Below, one piece after another: positions 21,528 through 30,066 of a stretch of 30,066 bases of DNA. The stretch is from the IMG/VR virus record IMGVR_UViG_3300027881_000052, positions 1 through 30,066 of that record, one strand, 5' to 3'. Numbering within the stretch: position 1 is the first letter of the stretch; every line of letters starts with the position of its first letter. Origin of the DNA: a virus. A program made the position numbers and the translations under genes. The notes beneath the pieces are model-generated. The model was not told the origin of the DNA and did no database searches. It saw only the letters and a program-made list of their open reading frames with translations.

Positions 21528-23636
21528 ATGCGTTTTTGGGAATGGGGTCAAGCCGACGCCGAGTTCGCCGATTGGCACTGCGACATGATCCGGATGCGGA
21601 CACCGTTCGGTCCGTGGGGGCAGACGGTCGACTCGGCCGAACTCGACGGGATCTACGATGCTGCCTCGCTCGACATGGGGGCAATCACCGGGTTCGTCTC
21701 CGAGGGTTTGCTGTTGATCCTCCAGGCCCAGATCAAGGCGAAGTTGGGGCAGGTCCCGGTCCTCCTCTCGGCGGACATCGTCTGGACGCACGGTGAGTAC
21801 AGCACTGACGGCTCCGGCACCTGGGAGACCCGCCGGATGATTACGATTCCCGACATGGGCGATACCTCGAACTACCGCTACGACAAGTCGCTCGACCTTG
21901 ACTGGTATCTCGACAAGGAGCATCCCGTGCGAGGGCAGGACGTCGAAGCCGCGGCCGCTGACAGCGGCACCTGGGCGCACGTCTACGGTGCGGGGAATTG
22001 GGAGCAGTCGAGGATGCCGCTTCGGTCGGTCATCGAGCGAGCGCTGCGAGACAACACCGACATCAACGCTCTCATGTCGTGCTATCACGTCGACGGGTCG
22101 ATGCCGCCCGGCCGGGTGGGAATGATCTTCAACGAGTTGACGGTCAAGAGCCGCCGCCCGTACCTTCACTTTGCCTACCTCTACCCGATTGAGTTCTACC
22201 GTGACGACGGCTCCGGCGACCTCGACCTGTCGAGCCCGGTCACGGACAATCCCGGCGACGAGTACTACCTGGGAGCGGTCGAGCCGGGTCAGACCGGGGT
22301 CGCGAAGAAATGCCACGTCCGGAACTTCAGCAGCGAGGTCCAGCAGGTCGAGGTCTTCGACGACCATCCGGAGTACAACACGCCCATCACGCGGGTCGGG
22401 TCCTCGCTGCTCGACTACGTCGACCTCGCCGACAACTCGGTCTCTCAGAAGTACACGGCCGTGTTCTACTCGGCGACTCAATTTGAAGTCAAGGCCGAGG
22501 CGTACCGGGACAACGCGATCTCACTCCACCCGTCGATCGACGCGACGGCGGCGTGGCGTGGTGCGGTCGGCGGTGACTGGACTGCGCCGGAAGGCGGGCT
22601 CACGATCCCGTCGGCGGCGTGGCAACCCGGCACGGCGCTCGACGACGAGTACGAGACCGGCGTGCGCGGACAGACCACCGACTCGGCGTGGCCAGCCGAC
22701 TCGAACGATCAGATAGAGATCACGCACGACTCCGGCGGCTCGGCTGACGCCGCCGGTTGGCGTCCATGCCTCGGTCGGCGCGAGACGACGCGAGCGCAGA
22801 CGACGATCGACGCGACCACCAAGCTCATCCCGACCCGCAAGGTCAACCCGGCCGATTGGCCGGTGGCGACCAAGGCCTTCGTGATGGACGAGACGAACAT
22901 CAATGAGGGTGAGATCGCGTCGGTGCAAGAGGCGGACATCGGCACGCTCGTGTTCTCCGGCTCCGGGCTCGACGACGCGACATTCAGCGGCAACTACAAC
23001 GGTGTCTGGAGCGACGATCTGCGCGTTGAGATCGACGCGACAGGGACGCCGGATACGTTCCAGGTGAGCTACGACGGCGGCAGCACCTTCCCGACGACCG
23101 GCGTGCCGATCACCGGCTCAGCGCAGTTGCTCGCGGACGGTCTCTACGTGACGTTCGGAGCGACGACCGGCCACACGCTGAATGACTACTGGGAGGCACC
23201 GATTGAGGCGTGGGCCCTGGAGCTCAGCGGTCTCACCGCGAACTCGAACGTCTACAACTCGGGCGCTCGGATCGGGACCACGCTGCCGATCCGCGACTTC
23301 GCGGCCGCGGTGTTCACGACGGTCGACGAGGACAGCGGTGACGGTGAGGCGTTCCCGGCTCGGCTCTTCGTCGCGTCAACGGCCGGGTTCGCAGCACCGC
23401 AGTCCATCTTCATTCAGTCGCCGCTCTCACCGGACACGGCCGAGACTCGCATCATCGACTCGGTCCAGGCGGGCGAATACATCGACGTCACGGTAGCGCT
23501 GACGCAGTCCTACCAGACCGGTAGCCTTGTCACTCGGGTCGGCATTGGTGAGGATGCGTTCTGGGCTCGGCCGGTCGCGACGCCGACGACCGCCGAGGAA
23601 CTGAAGCGACTCCGGTTCAATGCCCGGATGCTGTGA
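21528..23636 (+). CDS. Large minor tail protein, function unknown
   Basis: A 702-residue protein with a Trp-rich N-terminus (RFWEWGQADAEFADWHCDM) and long beta-rich regions. Residues of about 210-320 include 'VRNFSSEVQQVEVFDDHPEY', which suggests an Ig-like or jelly-roll domain that contacts neighbouring tail proteins. The part around 480-560 ('YNGVWSDDLRVEIDATGTPD', 'VSYDGGSTFPTTGVPITGSA') looks like the repeated strand-turn units common in tail proteins. There is no clear enzyme motif. ATG 21528 follows GAGGAGGTCGAG. It is probably a distal tail or baseplate component. Confidence 0.75.
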   Translation: MRFWEWGQADAEFADWHCDMIRMRTPFGPWGQTVDSAELDGIYDAASLDMGAITGFVSEGLLLILQAQIKAKLGQVPVLLSADIVWTHGEYSTDGSGTWETRRMITIPDMGDTSNYRYDKSLDLDWYLDKEHPVRGQDVEAAAADSGTWAHVYGAGNWEQSRMPLRSVIERALRDNTDINALMSCYHVDGSMPPGRVGMIFNELTVKSRRPYLHFAYLYPIEFYRDDGSGDLDLSSPVTDNPGDEYYLGAVEPGQTGVAKKCHVRNFSSEVQQVEVFDDHPEYNTPITRVGSSLLDYVDLADNSVSQKYTAVFYSATQFEVKAEAYRDNAISLHPSIDATAAWRGAVGGDWTAPEGGLTIPSAAWQPGTALDDEYETGVRGQTTDSAWPADSNDQIEITHDSGGSADAAGWRPCLGRRETTRAQTTIDATTKLIPTRKVNPADWPVATKAFVMDETNINEGEIASVQEADIGTLVFSGSGLDDATFSGNYNGVWSDDLRVEIDATGTPDTFQVSYDGGSTFPTTGVPITGSAQLLADGLYVTFGATTGHTLNDYWEAPIEAWALELSGLTANSNVYNSGARIGTTLPIRDFAAAVFTTVDEDSGDGEAFPARLFVASTAGFAAPQSIFIQSPLSPDTAETRIIDSVQAGEYIDVTVALTQSYQTGSLVTRVGIGEDAFWARPVATPTTAEELKRLRFNARML

Positions 23637-23645
23637 GGTTGAGGC

Positions 23646-25673
23646 GTGGGAACGGTCTCTGCCTCGGTCGGGCTCGGCGGCGGTCGCGGTGTTCGTGCCT
23701 CGATCTCGGGTCACCAGTTCACTGAGGCCGGGATCATGCGTGGCGGCGGTCGAGCACCGGGCTCGAAGATCGGGTCGAGCGTCGACGAGATCCTGAGAGT
23801 CAAGTCGTGGGACCCGGCCGACGCTGAGGACGAGGTCCCGCACGGTCACTCGGTCAAGCTCAACGTCGAGGCGATCGCCACCGCCGAGCATGAGGTTCTC
23901 TACGACGAGGGTTCGGACTTCCTCGCCGGGTCGTTCTCTGATGTCGAGATCGTCGGTGACGAACTGAATCTCATCACGTCGCCGTACGTCGAGGATTGGG
24001 AAGGCGTGACGCCGCTCAACAACTGGACGAAACGGCTCACCGGGTCTCCATCGCTGTCCGTCATTGACGACGGCTCCGGCGTGAACAATGTCCTCCGCAA
24101 ACTCAACTGGAACAAGACCACATTGCTCTCTGCCGACAACGGGCCGAACGCCTCAGATGTCATCGTCAAGGCGAGATGGCAGATCAAGAACAAGTGGGAT
24201 GCCTACCCAGGTCTCGCTGCTCGGATCACCGGCAGCGGGACGGCGTGCCGGGGCTACGTGCTGCTGTATGCCGAAGACAACGGGCAGGTGACGCTCCGGC
24301 GCATCACCGGCGACGGCTCGACCTTCCTCATTGGGTTCGATAATTCCCCCGGCATCGACGAGGTGCAGGTGGACGAGTGGTGCTGGATGGCGTTGCGGAT
24401 CAGCGGCTCTACGATCCAGTACAAGATTTGGATGGAGGACGAGTCGAGCGAACCCGCAAGCTGGAAGTGGATCGCCACGGACAGCGTCCACGCGGGACCG
24501 GGCGATGTTGGGATCTGGACTCGACATAGCACCGGCAACGAGGTCGTCTGGTGGGACGACTTCTCGGCCGAGACGGTCCCGCCGGTCTACCAGACCTCCG
24601 GTGATTGGGAGTCGGACCCGGTCGACGTGACCGACGTCCTCGCGTTCTCGCACGGTCTCGTCACGTGGACGCAGTCGACGCCGACTGACACGACGGTCGC
24701 GGTGAAGTGCCGGTGGCCGGGCGGCTCGTGGCAGACGATGACCAACGGCGGAATCCTGCCGCAGATCGACTACCTCAAGAGGATGGTCGCCGGGTCGAGC
24801 CGAGACACGCTGGAGTTCCGGGTCGAACTCGCGACCACCGACACTGACGTCACTCCGGCGGTCTCGGATCTCCGGGTGTACTTCGAGCCCGCTCGGGCGG
24901 AGGAGTTCGAGGTGACCGTTGACGGTGCCTCTCACGTCGAGGCGGACGGCACGCTCCAGTGGTGGGGTCGCGGTTGGATCGGGCCGGGTGATACGTCGGG
25001 CGATCCGCCGACGCTCGAAGCTGATTGGAGCGACCTCTGGCTGGAGACGACGGTGCCGTGGGTCGGCCGCAATGAGGAGACGATCGCCGCCGCGTTCGAG
25101 TACTGGAGCAACGCGATCGAGGCGATCACGTTCGACGCCGAGCCGTCACGCTACCGCCTCGGCTACCTCCGGTCGTATTGGTCGGTCCCGATCACGCCGT
25201 TCGAGCACGGACCGGCCGAGTGGACGTGGACCTCGCTCCAGGAGTGGTTCCAGATGGCCCACACCTATGAGTGGGTCATCGTCGACAAGGGTCAGGCGAT
25301 CCACGGCGACGCTCGGTGGCTCGTCGGTCACTATCAGATTGACAACTTCATCGGCTCGGTCCTCCCGGCACTCGTCCACGTCGCGAACTTCCCCGGCTCG
25401 CTGCTCGTCAAGGGCTACCAGATTGACAACTTCCTCGGCTCGCTGCTCGTCCAGGGCTGGCGGGTCGACAACTTCATCGGGTCGGTCCTGCCCGGCGTCC
25501 GGTTCGTGAAGAACTTCCCCGGCTCGGTCCTCGTCGCCGTCGGGCATCACACGAACTTCCCCGGCTCGGCGGTCATCTTCGGCGTCAACCGCGAGGGGGC
25601 AATTGAGATCAACGTGATCGACGACTCGACCTGGGCTGCGCTCGTCGCCGAGGGCATCGGAGTAGAGGAATGA
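23646..25673 (+). CDS. Large tail protein with lectin-like domain and NFxGS repeats
   Basis: A 675-residue protein. Residues of about 115-310 look like a concanavalin/laminin-G-type beta-sandwich ('VEDWEGVTPLNNWTKRLTGS' at its start, 'RGYVLLYAEDNGQVTLRRI' in the middle, 'VVWWDDFSAETV' at its end). Such domains bind glycans, so surface recognition is possible. Residues of about 316-420 form another beta unit ('YQTSGDWESDPVDVTDVLAF') that is common in phage tail proteins. The C-terminus (about 565-645) has six copies of an NF-x-GS motif. Start GTG 23646 follows TGAGGTTGAGGC, nine bases after the previous stop. The stop overlaps the next small ORF (ATGA). Confidence 0.75.
   Translation: MGTVSASVGLGGGRGVRASISGHQFTEAGIMRGGGRAPGSKIGSSVDEILRVKSWDPADAEDEVPHGHSVKLNVEAIATAEHEVLYDEGSDFLAGSFSDVEIVGDELNLITSPYVEDWEGVTPLNNWTKRLTGSPSLSVIDDGSGVNNVLRKLNWNKTTLLSADNGPNASDVIVKARWQIKNKWDAYPGLAARITGSGTACRGYVLLYAEDNGQVTLRRITGDGSTFLIGFDNSPGIDEVQVDEWCWMALRISGSTIQYKIWMEDESSEPASWKWIATDSVHAGPGDVGIWTRHSTGNEVVWWDDFSAETVPPVYQTSGDWESDPVDVTDVLAFSHGLVTWTQSTPTDTTVAVKCRWPGGSWQTMTNGGILPQIDYLKRMVAGSSRDTLEFRVELATTDTDVTPAVSDLRVYFEPARAEEFEVTVDGASHVEADGTLQWWGRGWIGPGDTSGDPPTLEADWSDLWLETTVPWVGRNEETIAAAFEYWSNAIEAITFDAEPSRYRLGYLRSYWSVPITPFEHGPAEWTWTSLQEWFQMAHTYEWVIVDKGQAIHGDARWLVGHYQIDNFIGSVLPALVHVANFPGSLLVKGYQIDNFLGSLLVQGWRVDNFIGSVLPGVRFVKNFPGSVLVAVGHHTNFPGSAVIFGVNREGAIEINVIDDSTWAALVAEGIGVEE
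25341..25571 (+). repeat. Six NF[ILP]GS coding repeats
   Basis: The C-terminal part of the preceding protein has DNFIGS, ANFPGS, DNFLGS, DNFIGS, KNFPGS and TNFPGS at irregular spacing of about 12-18 residues, with [SL]-V-L-V-like strands after most copies. The repeats could form a small beta-solenoid or fibre-like segment. Confidence 0.8.
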
Positions 25674-25792
25674 GAGTGATCGCAGGGACCCGTCCTACGG
25701 CACCGTACGCACGCGAGACTGCGCCGAGGCGATTGCACGAGCGCCGGGAAGGGCTCCGGGTCGTCAGCGGCTCGCGGCCGGGAGCGGTCTGA
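25670..25792 (+). CDS. Very small ORF fitting exactly between two tail genes
   Basis: A 40-residue reading frame. Its ATG overlaps the previous stop by four bases (ATGA), and its TGA shares a base with the next ATG (TGATG). It fills the gap with no unused bases, as genes in this genome usually do. The product is basic (nine Arg, one His) with no family or domain. The ribosome site is weak (GAGTAGAGGA), so translation would depend on coupling. It may be real or simply keep ribosomes moving to the next gene. Confidence 0.45.
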   Translation: MRVIAGTRPTAPYARETAPRRLHERREGLRVVSGSRPGAV

Positions 25793-26547
25793 TGGAATAC
25801 GGGGTCCGGGTGTTCATGGACAAGCGGGACGTCACGCCGTGGGTGCGCGAGGTCCAGTGGAAGCAAGCCGACTCGATCACCCGCAAATTTCAGATCGTGT
25901 TCAACGGGTGGCACGCCTTCTCCGAGGCGAACCGTTGGGACATCTTCGAGAGCGCCGACCCGACCGGTTCGCCGCGGGCTGAGGTCGTGATCCGCAACGG
26001 CATCGTCCCGAACGACGCTCAGCGAACGATCCGGGTCGGTGACGCGGTCCCGTCGATCTCGGCCGACGGCTACGAGTACGTCTACCTGACGATGCGCCGG
26101 GCTCCGAGTGAGACCGTCATCCTCGTCCCGAGCCGCCGCAACTACTCGTCGGACGTCGAGCAAGCGAAGAAGAACGCTGGCGGGTTCATCGGCTCGTACC
26201 GGGTCTGGCCGGGCTGCTCGTCGCTCCACACCGGCGTCCGCCGCCTCGCGGCCGCGGCTCGGGTGCGGGTCCGGCTCAGCATCCCGAACTACGACCTCGC
26301 ACCGAAGGCGATCGACCCGAAGCTGAGCTACTGGAAGGCGATCGAGGAGTTGACCGACCCGTACGCGCCGGTCCGCTACTACGTCCGGTCGACCAACACG
26401 CTCGTCATCGCCGACCCGATGCTGCCGATCATGGGAGCCGGGTCCACGCTCACGATCCCGTCGACGCTCATCAAGTCGATGGAGGTCCGGCCGCAACGTC
26501 TGCGCCGAGTCCGGCGCTTGCTGATGAGGGTCCCGACATGGCGTTAG
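25792..26547 (+). CDS. Putative tail hub or baseplate protein
   Basis: A 251-residue protein. The start, with 'YGVRVFMDKRDVTPWVREVQ' then 'SITRKFQIVFNGWHAF', resembles the opening beta domain of late-control/hub-like (gpD/gp27-like) proteins. Later parts include 'VRRLAAAARVRVRLSIPNYD' and 'YWKAIEELTDPYAPVRYYV', which recall the hub-domain helix and following strands ('iA...G......p.y....k....k..s.w..i..l'). The protein ends with a very basic stretch (RPQRLRRVRRLLMR). It overlaps the next gene by ten bases. The hub call is by pattern and position; a family search would be needed to confirm it. Confidence 0.65.
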   Translation: MEYGVRVFMDKRDVTPWVREVQWKQADSITRKFQIVFNGWHAFSEANRWDIFESADPTGSPRAEVVIRNGIVPNDAQRTIRVGDAVPSISADGYEYVYLTMRRAPSETVILVPSRRNYSSDVEQAKKNAGGFIGSYRVWPGCSSLHTGVRRLAAAARVRVRLSIPNYDLAPKAIDPKLSYWKAIEELTDPYAPVRYYVRSTNTLVIADPMLPIMGAGSTLTIPSTLIKSMEVRPQRLRRVRRLLMRVPTWR

Positions 26548-28226
26548 TACCGAACACCTGGGAAGATACCGAGTTCCTCCCGGCTCCATCGACGGCGGAC
26601 TGGACCGAGGGCATGGGCACAGTCTCGGTCCGGACCGGCTACTACGAGAACCCGTCGCGTGCGGAGGAGCGGATCATCATTGAGCAGACCAAGAGCGTGA
26701 AGAATCAGAACGGCACCGAGATCCGGCGTGACGAGGAGTTGTTCACGATCGAACTGCCCGGCGCACCGCCGTCGAGGTACGAGCGCAAGACGTACTCGGC
26801 GGCGTACCTGCCCGGTCTCGGGCGCAACCTCCGACTCGTCGAGAATGAGGTCATCATCTACTGGGCGTTCACTCCGTGGACGCACACCGACAACCTCGGC
26901 CGCACTCGGTTCCTCTCCGGTCTCTGCGTCTACGATCTGCCCGTGATCCCGAACGAGCCGACCGACGACGAGACGAAGGACGCCGCCGAGGAAGAGGAGA
27001 TCGTCTACGGTCCGATCAAGGACCGCATCGTGCAATCGGGTCGTCTCTGGAGTGGCGCGAATGAGGCCGCATCGGTGCCTCGCAAGGCCGACGCCGGGCA
27101 GGTGACGATCTGGGTGGACAACGTCGTCGTCGAGCATGAGCTTGTCGAGGAGGAGCAGGACAAGTGGACGCTCTGGAACCTCCAGAAAGACGGTCTCCGG
27201 CCGCAGCAGGTCTCGTGGTCCGGTCCGCGACACGTCCGGAAGGAATCGTTCTCGTACCGGCTCCCGGTCCCGGTCCAGCCGCCGCAGATCGACGTCAACA
27301 ACCGGGACGACGGCGTTGAGATCACGGCCAAGAAGGGCGGTGCGAAGATCACCAACCCGTTCTTCGGACCGGCGGGCACGGCGATCGTCCGCCCGGACCG
27401 CTACCACTTCTACCGCCGGACGGTGGCCGAGCCCGAGCGTGACGCCGACCCGAACCTCTACGACCAATGGGAGTCGCCGCCGATCCCGGATGAATTGCGG
27501 GCGATCCTGGAGGACACCGACGTCACCGACTTCGACGGCGCACCGGCCGAGATCCTGCCGACGGCGCAGACCTGGGATGAGCCGCACGACGCCGAGCCGG
27601 AGGACCCGCCGCGAGATACCGAGTTCCGCCGGGTCGGGACGGTGGACAACGTCAACGGCAAGCACGATGAGGGCGAGGCGATCTACCTTGACACCGACGT
27701 CGAGGACACCGGTGAGTACGAGTACTACGCCACCGCCGAGATCGGCGAACAGGAGAGCAACGACAGCAACCACGAGACGATCACCTTCTCGGGCGCCGGG
27801 TCCCGGCGCTACCGGATCCAGCGGATCACCGACGAGGTGATTGAGGCGATCGCACCGGACGATCCGGCGCTGCCGCCGCTCGACTACGGCGAGGTGATTG
27901 AGCTTGAGATCCCGATGGCGGTCGAGGACCCGATGCCGCCGCTCCTGGAGGTCGCCGATCGGCAGTTCGCAGCGAACCGCGGCGAGGACTTCAAGCTGCG
28001 GCTCGACGTCCAGATGCCGCTACTCGGGTTGGAGTGGGGGCAATCGGTCCGGCTCCCGAACGTCCAGTGGGAAACGTTCGGCGTCGACCTCCACGTGTCG
28101 ACGCAGACCGAGAGCGACAAGTGGATGCTCGTCGGGTTCGAGCGTCGTGCCCGCCGGAGCGACTCCGGCACGTGGGACTCCCAGGTGACCGTGGTCCATC
28201 TCTCGCGAAGGCCGGACCCGCAATGA
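26538..28226 (+). CDS. Large minor tail protein following the hub-like gene
   Basis: A 562-residue acidic protein, mainly beta. Residues of about 245-420 look like one or two fibronectin-III/Ig-like units ('PQIDVNNRDDGVEITAKKGG', then 'YHFYRRTVAEPERD', 'DTGEYEYYATAEIGEQES'), common in siphovirus tail-tip proteins. The C-terminus ('EDFKLRLDVQMPLLGLEWGQ' then 'SVRLPNVQWETFGVDLHVST') resembles the end of hub-type proteins, where strands report a coordinate or orientation-related domain. This raises the possibility that this gene and the preceding one are two parts of one hub protein. Start ATG 26538 lies within the previous gene. Its stop overlaps the next ATG (ATGA). Confidence 0.7.
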   Translation: MALVPNTWEDTEFLPAPSTADWTEGMGTVSVRTGYYENPSRAEERIIIEQTKSVKNQNGTEIRRDEELFTIELPGAPPSRYERKTYSAAYLPGLGRNLRLVENEVIIYWAFTPWTHTDNLGRTRFLSGLCVYDLPVIPNEPTDDETKDAAEEEEIVYGPIKDRIVQSGRLWSGANEAASVPRKADAGQVTIWVDNVVVEHELVEEEQDKWTLWNLQKDGLRPQQVSWSGPRHVRKESFSYRLPVPVQPPQIDVNNRDDGVEITAKKGGAKITNPFFGPAGTAIVRPDRYHFYRRTVAEPERDADPNLYDQWESPPIPDELRAILEDTDVTDFDGAPAEILPTAQTWDEPHDAEPEDPPRDTEFRRVGTVDNVNGKHDEGEAIYLDTDVEDTGEYEYYATAEIGEQESNDSNHETITFSGAGSRRYRIQRITDEVIEAIAPDDPALPPLDYGEVIELEIPMAVEDPMPPLLEVADRQFAANRGEDFKLRLDVQMPLLGLEWGQSVRLPNVQWETFGVDLHVSTQTESDKWMLVGFERRARRSDSGTWDSQVTVVHLSRRPDPQ

Positions 28227-29413
28227 GGGCTGAGCTCTACGACGCGGGCTCGAAGCTCCAGTACGATCCGCTGGCGCAGATCCCAGGCATGGACTCGGGC
28301 TACTTCCGGGCGCTCGACTTCGAGTACGACTGGCCGCAGGAGCGGGTGAACGAGATCAACGCCGCGATCCGCGAGACGCCGCTGCGAGGCGAGTTCCGGC
28401 CGTGGCCAGATCCGTTCCCGCAGCGGTGCTGGATCGACTGGACCAACCGGTACGAGGCGGAGGACGGCGGGCTGGAGATCAAGACGTGGCAGCGGGATCA
28501 ACTGAGTGGTGACTTCGCTCCGGTGCCGTTGCAGCGATCGGTCATCACCGACCCGACTGACTACAACCCGTACACCGACGGCGAGCACGCACGGCTCAAC
28601 GCCGAGATCGCGCCGGAGGACGTCGCCGCGAGAGAGGCGAACCCGACCGAATGGATCAGGCAGAAGTTGTACAACGAGATCGGAGGCAAGCGAGGGGGTC
28701 AATGCGATCTCAAGCGGCCGACGGTCATCGAGCAACTCGGGCATCAGGGTCCCGACTTCCGGCTCAGCTGCAATCACTCGCCGCTGTTCGCACCGTTCGA
28801 CCTCCGGCACCCGGAGTGGTATCAGGTCGTCGGGCCGGACGGCGAAGGAGCCGGGGTCTCGACCGAGGACCTCGTGCGAATGTCGGAGACCGGGCAGTAC
28901 CGTCTCTACCTCCGACCGGCGAACTGGCGGTGGGTCGCGACGGTCTGGGCGAACTACTACTACGTGTCGTGGTTCGAGGCGTTCCCGACCCGCGAGGTGT
29001 TCACCAAGGCGTGGTTCGATCGTCCGCCGATCTACCCGACGAGACACGACCTCCTCCACACGACGCAGAATGCGTACTTCGAGTACCTGGGCACGCTCTA
29101 CTCGATCGACTCCGGGATTGAGGACGGGTTCAACTCGTCCCGCGGGGCGGCTCAGCTTCGCACTTGGATCCTCGACGCTCAGTGGTGGACGCTCTCCGAG
29201 GCGTACATCTTCACCCGCAACGATCCGGCAACACTCGTCCTCTGGCTCTACCCGCCCGAGACGAACGACATCGTCCTCGGCATCGGCCGGGTCGACGTGC
29301 CCGAAGGAGAGGAGAGCGTGCTATGGCTGAAGCAAACGAGAGACCTGACGGACGAGTTCCCGAGGCAGGTGATCGGGAACTACATCATCCTGACGTTCAC
29401 GGCGGCGGACTGA
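28223..29413 (+). CDS. Minor structural protein, function unknown
   Basis: A 396-residue protein rich in Trp, Tyr and Pro. Aromatic stretches such as 'RWVATVWANYYYVSWFEAFP' and 'RTWILDAQWWTLSEAYIFTR' are a striking feature and could form a carbohydrate- or protein-binding surface. The C-terminal 'WLKQTRDLTDEFPRQVIGNY' then 'IILTFTAAD' looks like a tail-associated strand-rich end. No catalytic motif or family is recognised. ATG 28223 overlaps the previous stop by four bases. The open frame upstream (to 28034) lies inside the previous gene and is not used. Confidence 0.7.
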   Translation: MRAELYDAGSKLQYDPLAQIPGMDSGYFRALDFEYDWPQERVNEINAAIRETPLRGEFRPWPDPFPQRCWIDWTNRYEAEDGGLEIKTWQRDQLSGDFAPVPLQRSVITDPTDYNPYTDGEHARLNAEIAPEDVAAREANPTEWIRQKLYNEIGGKRGGQCDLKRPTVIEQLGHQGPDFRLSCNHSPLFAPFDLRHPEWYQVVGPDGEGAGVSTEDLVRMSETGQYRLYLRPANWRWVATVWANYYYVSWFEAFPTREVFTKAWFDRPPIYPTRHDLLHTTQNAYFEYLGTLYSIDSGIEDGFNSSRGAAQLRTWILDAQWWTLSEAYIFTRNDPATLVLWLYPPETNDIVLGIGRVDVPEGEESVLWLKQTRDLTDEFPRQVIGNYIILTFTAAD

Positions 29414-29415
29414 CC

Positions 29416-29679
29416 GTGGCGACTGAGGAGAGGTTCGTGGCGGTCCTCGAACGGCTCGCCGCCTCGCAGGAGACGATCGCCGAGGCGGTCAAGACGAACG
29501 CCGATACGAACCTCCATCTCGCCGGTCGCATGGATCAACTCGTCGCGACGATCCGCGGCGCACAGGCGAAGATCGGCGGGCAGATCGGTCCGGCGCTCGA
29601 CCGGGTGAAGGCGCAGCAGAAGAAACTCGAAGAGGAGACCGCCGCTGTCATTGCCAGCCGCGGGCAGGACCATGCCTGA
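29416..29679 (+). CDS. Small coiled-coil protein
   Basis: An 87-residue helical protein with regular hydrophobic spacing and charged residues ('VLERLAASQETIAEAVKTNA', 'LDRVKAQQKKLEEETAAVIA'), so a coiled coil is likely. The start is uncertain. GTG 29416 is two bases after the previous stop but has no clear ribosome site. GTG 29437 has GAGGAGAGG just upstream. An ATG near 29323 would overlap the preceding gene by about 90 bases. Its role is unknown; small coiled-coil proteins near the tail tip or lysis region are frequent in phages. Confidence 0.6.
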   Translation: MATEERFVAVLERLAASQETIAEAVKTNADTNLHLAGRMDQLVATIRGAQAKIGGQIGPALDRVKAQQKKLEEETAAVIASRGQDHA

Positions 29680-30016
29680 GACCGCCGAGGTTCGGCAACG
29701 TGACGCCGCGATCCCGCTGCGCGGGTATCGTCTCGATCATCTCCGCAAGGATCACGCCGTTGAGATTGGGGCCGACTTCTACTCTGACATTGCGATGACC
29801 TCGATGACGCTCTGGACGAACATCGCGACCCGGCTGCGCGTGAAGATCGGAGCCGGAGCGTACGCGGTCGTCGGGACGAGCCGAGCGGCCGCGGTCGACC
29901 TCGGCGCGTTCACCGCCGGTGAGACGAAGCAAGGCACGATCGAGGTCAAGGTGGGACCGGCCGAGGACGTGCGACACGAGGACATCGAACTGAATCTCGG
30001 GACTGGAGTAGGCTGA
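29672..30016 (+). CDS. Hypothetical small beta-rich protein
   Basis: A 114-residue protein. A basic segment (PLRGYRLDHLRKDHAVEIG) is followed by 'MTLWTNIATRLRVKIGAGAY' and 'GAFTAGETKQGTIEVKVGPA', which should form beta strands. No family is recognised. ATG 29672 overlaps the preceding gene by eight bases and follows GGCAGGACC. The stop shares a base with the next ATG. Confidence 0.6.
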   Translation: MPETAEVRQRDAAIPLRGYRLDHLRKDHAVEIGADFYSDIAMTSMTLWTNIATRLRVKIGAGAYAVVGTSRAAAVDLGAFTAGETKQGTIEVKVGPAEDVRHEDIELNLGTGVG

Positions 30017-30066
30017 TGGAAGGCAACAGCGGGTTCGAGGACCGGCGCAAGACGGGAGTTCATCGG
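30016..30066 (+). CDS. Start of a gene cut by the right edge
   Basis: An ATG at 30016 overlaps the preceding stop (TGATG), and the frame stays open for 17 codons to the edge (MEGNSGFEDRRKTGVHR). There is too little to identify. The coupling pattern used throughout the region supports a real start. Confidence 0.45.
   Translation, partial: MEGNSGFEDRRKTGVHR

Noticed and set aside
1-30066. Numerous long open frames on the minus strand (for example 11585-13387, 19255-20547, 26544-27773)
   Set aside because: They are opposite clear + strand genes, have Arg/Asp/Val-rich translations typical of GC-rich antisense frames, and show no domains.

Overview
This window is a contiguous piece of a tailed double-stranded DNA phage genome (Caudoviricetes, siphovirus type) or a provirus of one. 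All convincing genes lie on the + strand, are tightly packed and often overlap by 1-4 bases (ATGA, TGATG). The DNA is GC-rich (roughly 60-65% by eye) with strong Shine-Dalgarno sites, which would fit an actinobacterial or other high-GC host, but nothing identifies the host. No integrase, lysis gene, tRNA, insertion sequence or CRISPR array is visible.

Left end (2-2318): three genes form a probable thymine-hypermodification cassette. They are the 3' part of a radical SAM enzyme, an alpha-glutamyl/putrescinyl-thymine pyrophosphorylase-type (amino acid:DNA transferase-like) protein, and a P-loop kinase resembling phage 5-hydroxymethyluracil DNA kinases. In characterised phages (Pseudomonas M6, Salmonella ViI) such enzymes phosphorylate 5-hmdU in DNA, replace the phosphate with an amino acid, and in M6 rearrange the adduct with a radical SAM isomerase. 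The cassette runs without a gap into packaging: small terminase (2318-2980) and large terminase (2984-4192).

4193-4403 is the only sizeable intergenic region. It holds a possible promoter, a good intrinsic terminator or attenuator and two short leader-like ORFs. Four structural genes then sit between terL and portal, an uncommon position: a small conserved phage protein, an unknown protein, a large protein with 27 copies of a 22-residue repeat that always carries His-x-His, and a BppU-N-like protein.

Head module (8816-14388): a portal fused to a MuF-like domain, a prohead protease with a Glu/Pro-rich tail, an HK97-fold major capsid protein, a possible decoration protein and two small lysine-rich proteins. 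Neck and tail module (14397-20046): head-tail connector, stopper-like protein, HK97 gp10-like protein, tail terminator, a C2H2 zinc-finger protein, tail tube, two tail assembly chaperones and a 776-residue tape measure. Tail tip module (20050 to the right edge): a series of minor tail and hub-like proteins, most without a recognisable family, plus a 40-residue ORF that exactly fills the space between two of them. The absence of sheath genes and the presence of tube, chaperones and tape measure indicate a long non-contractile tail.
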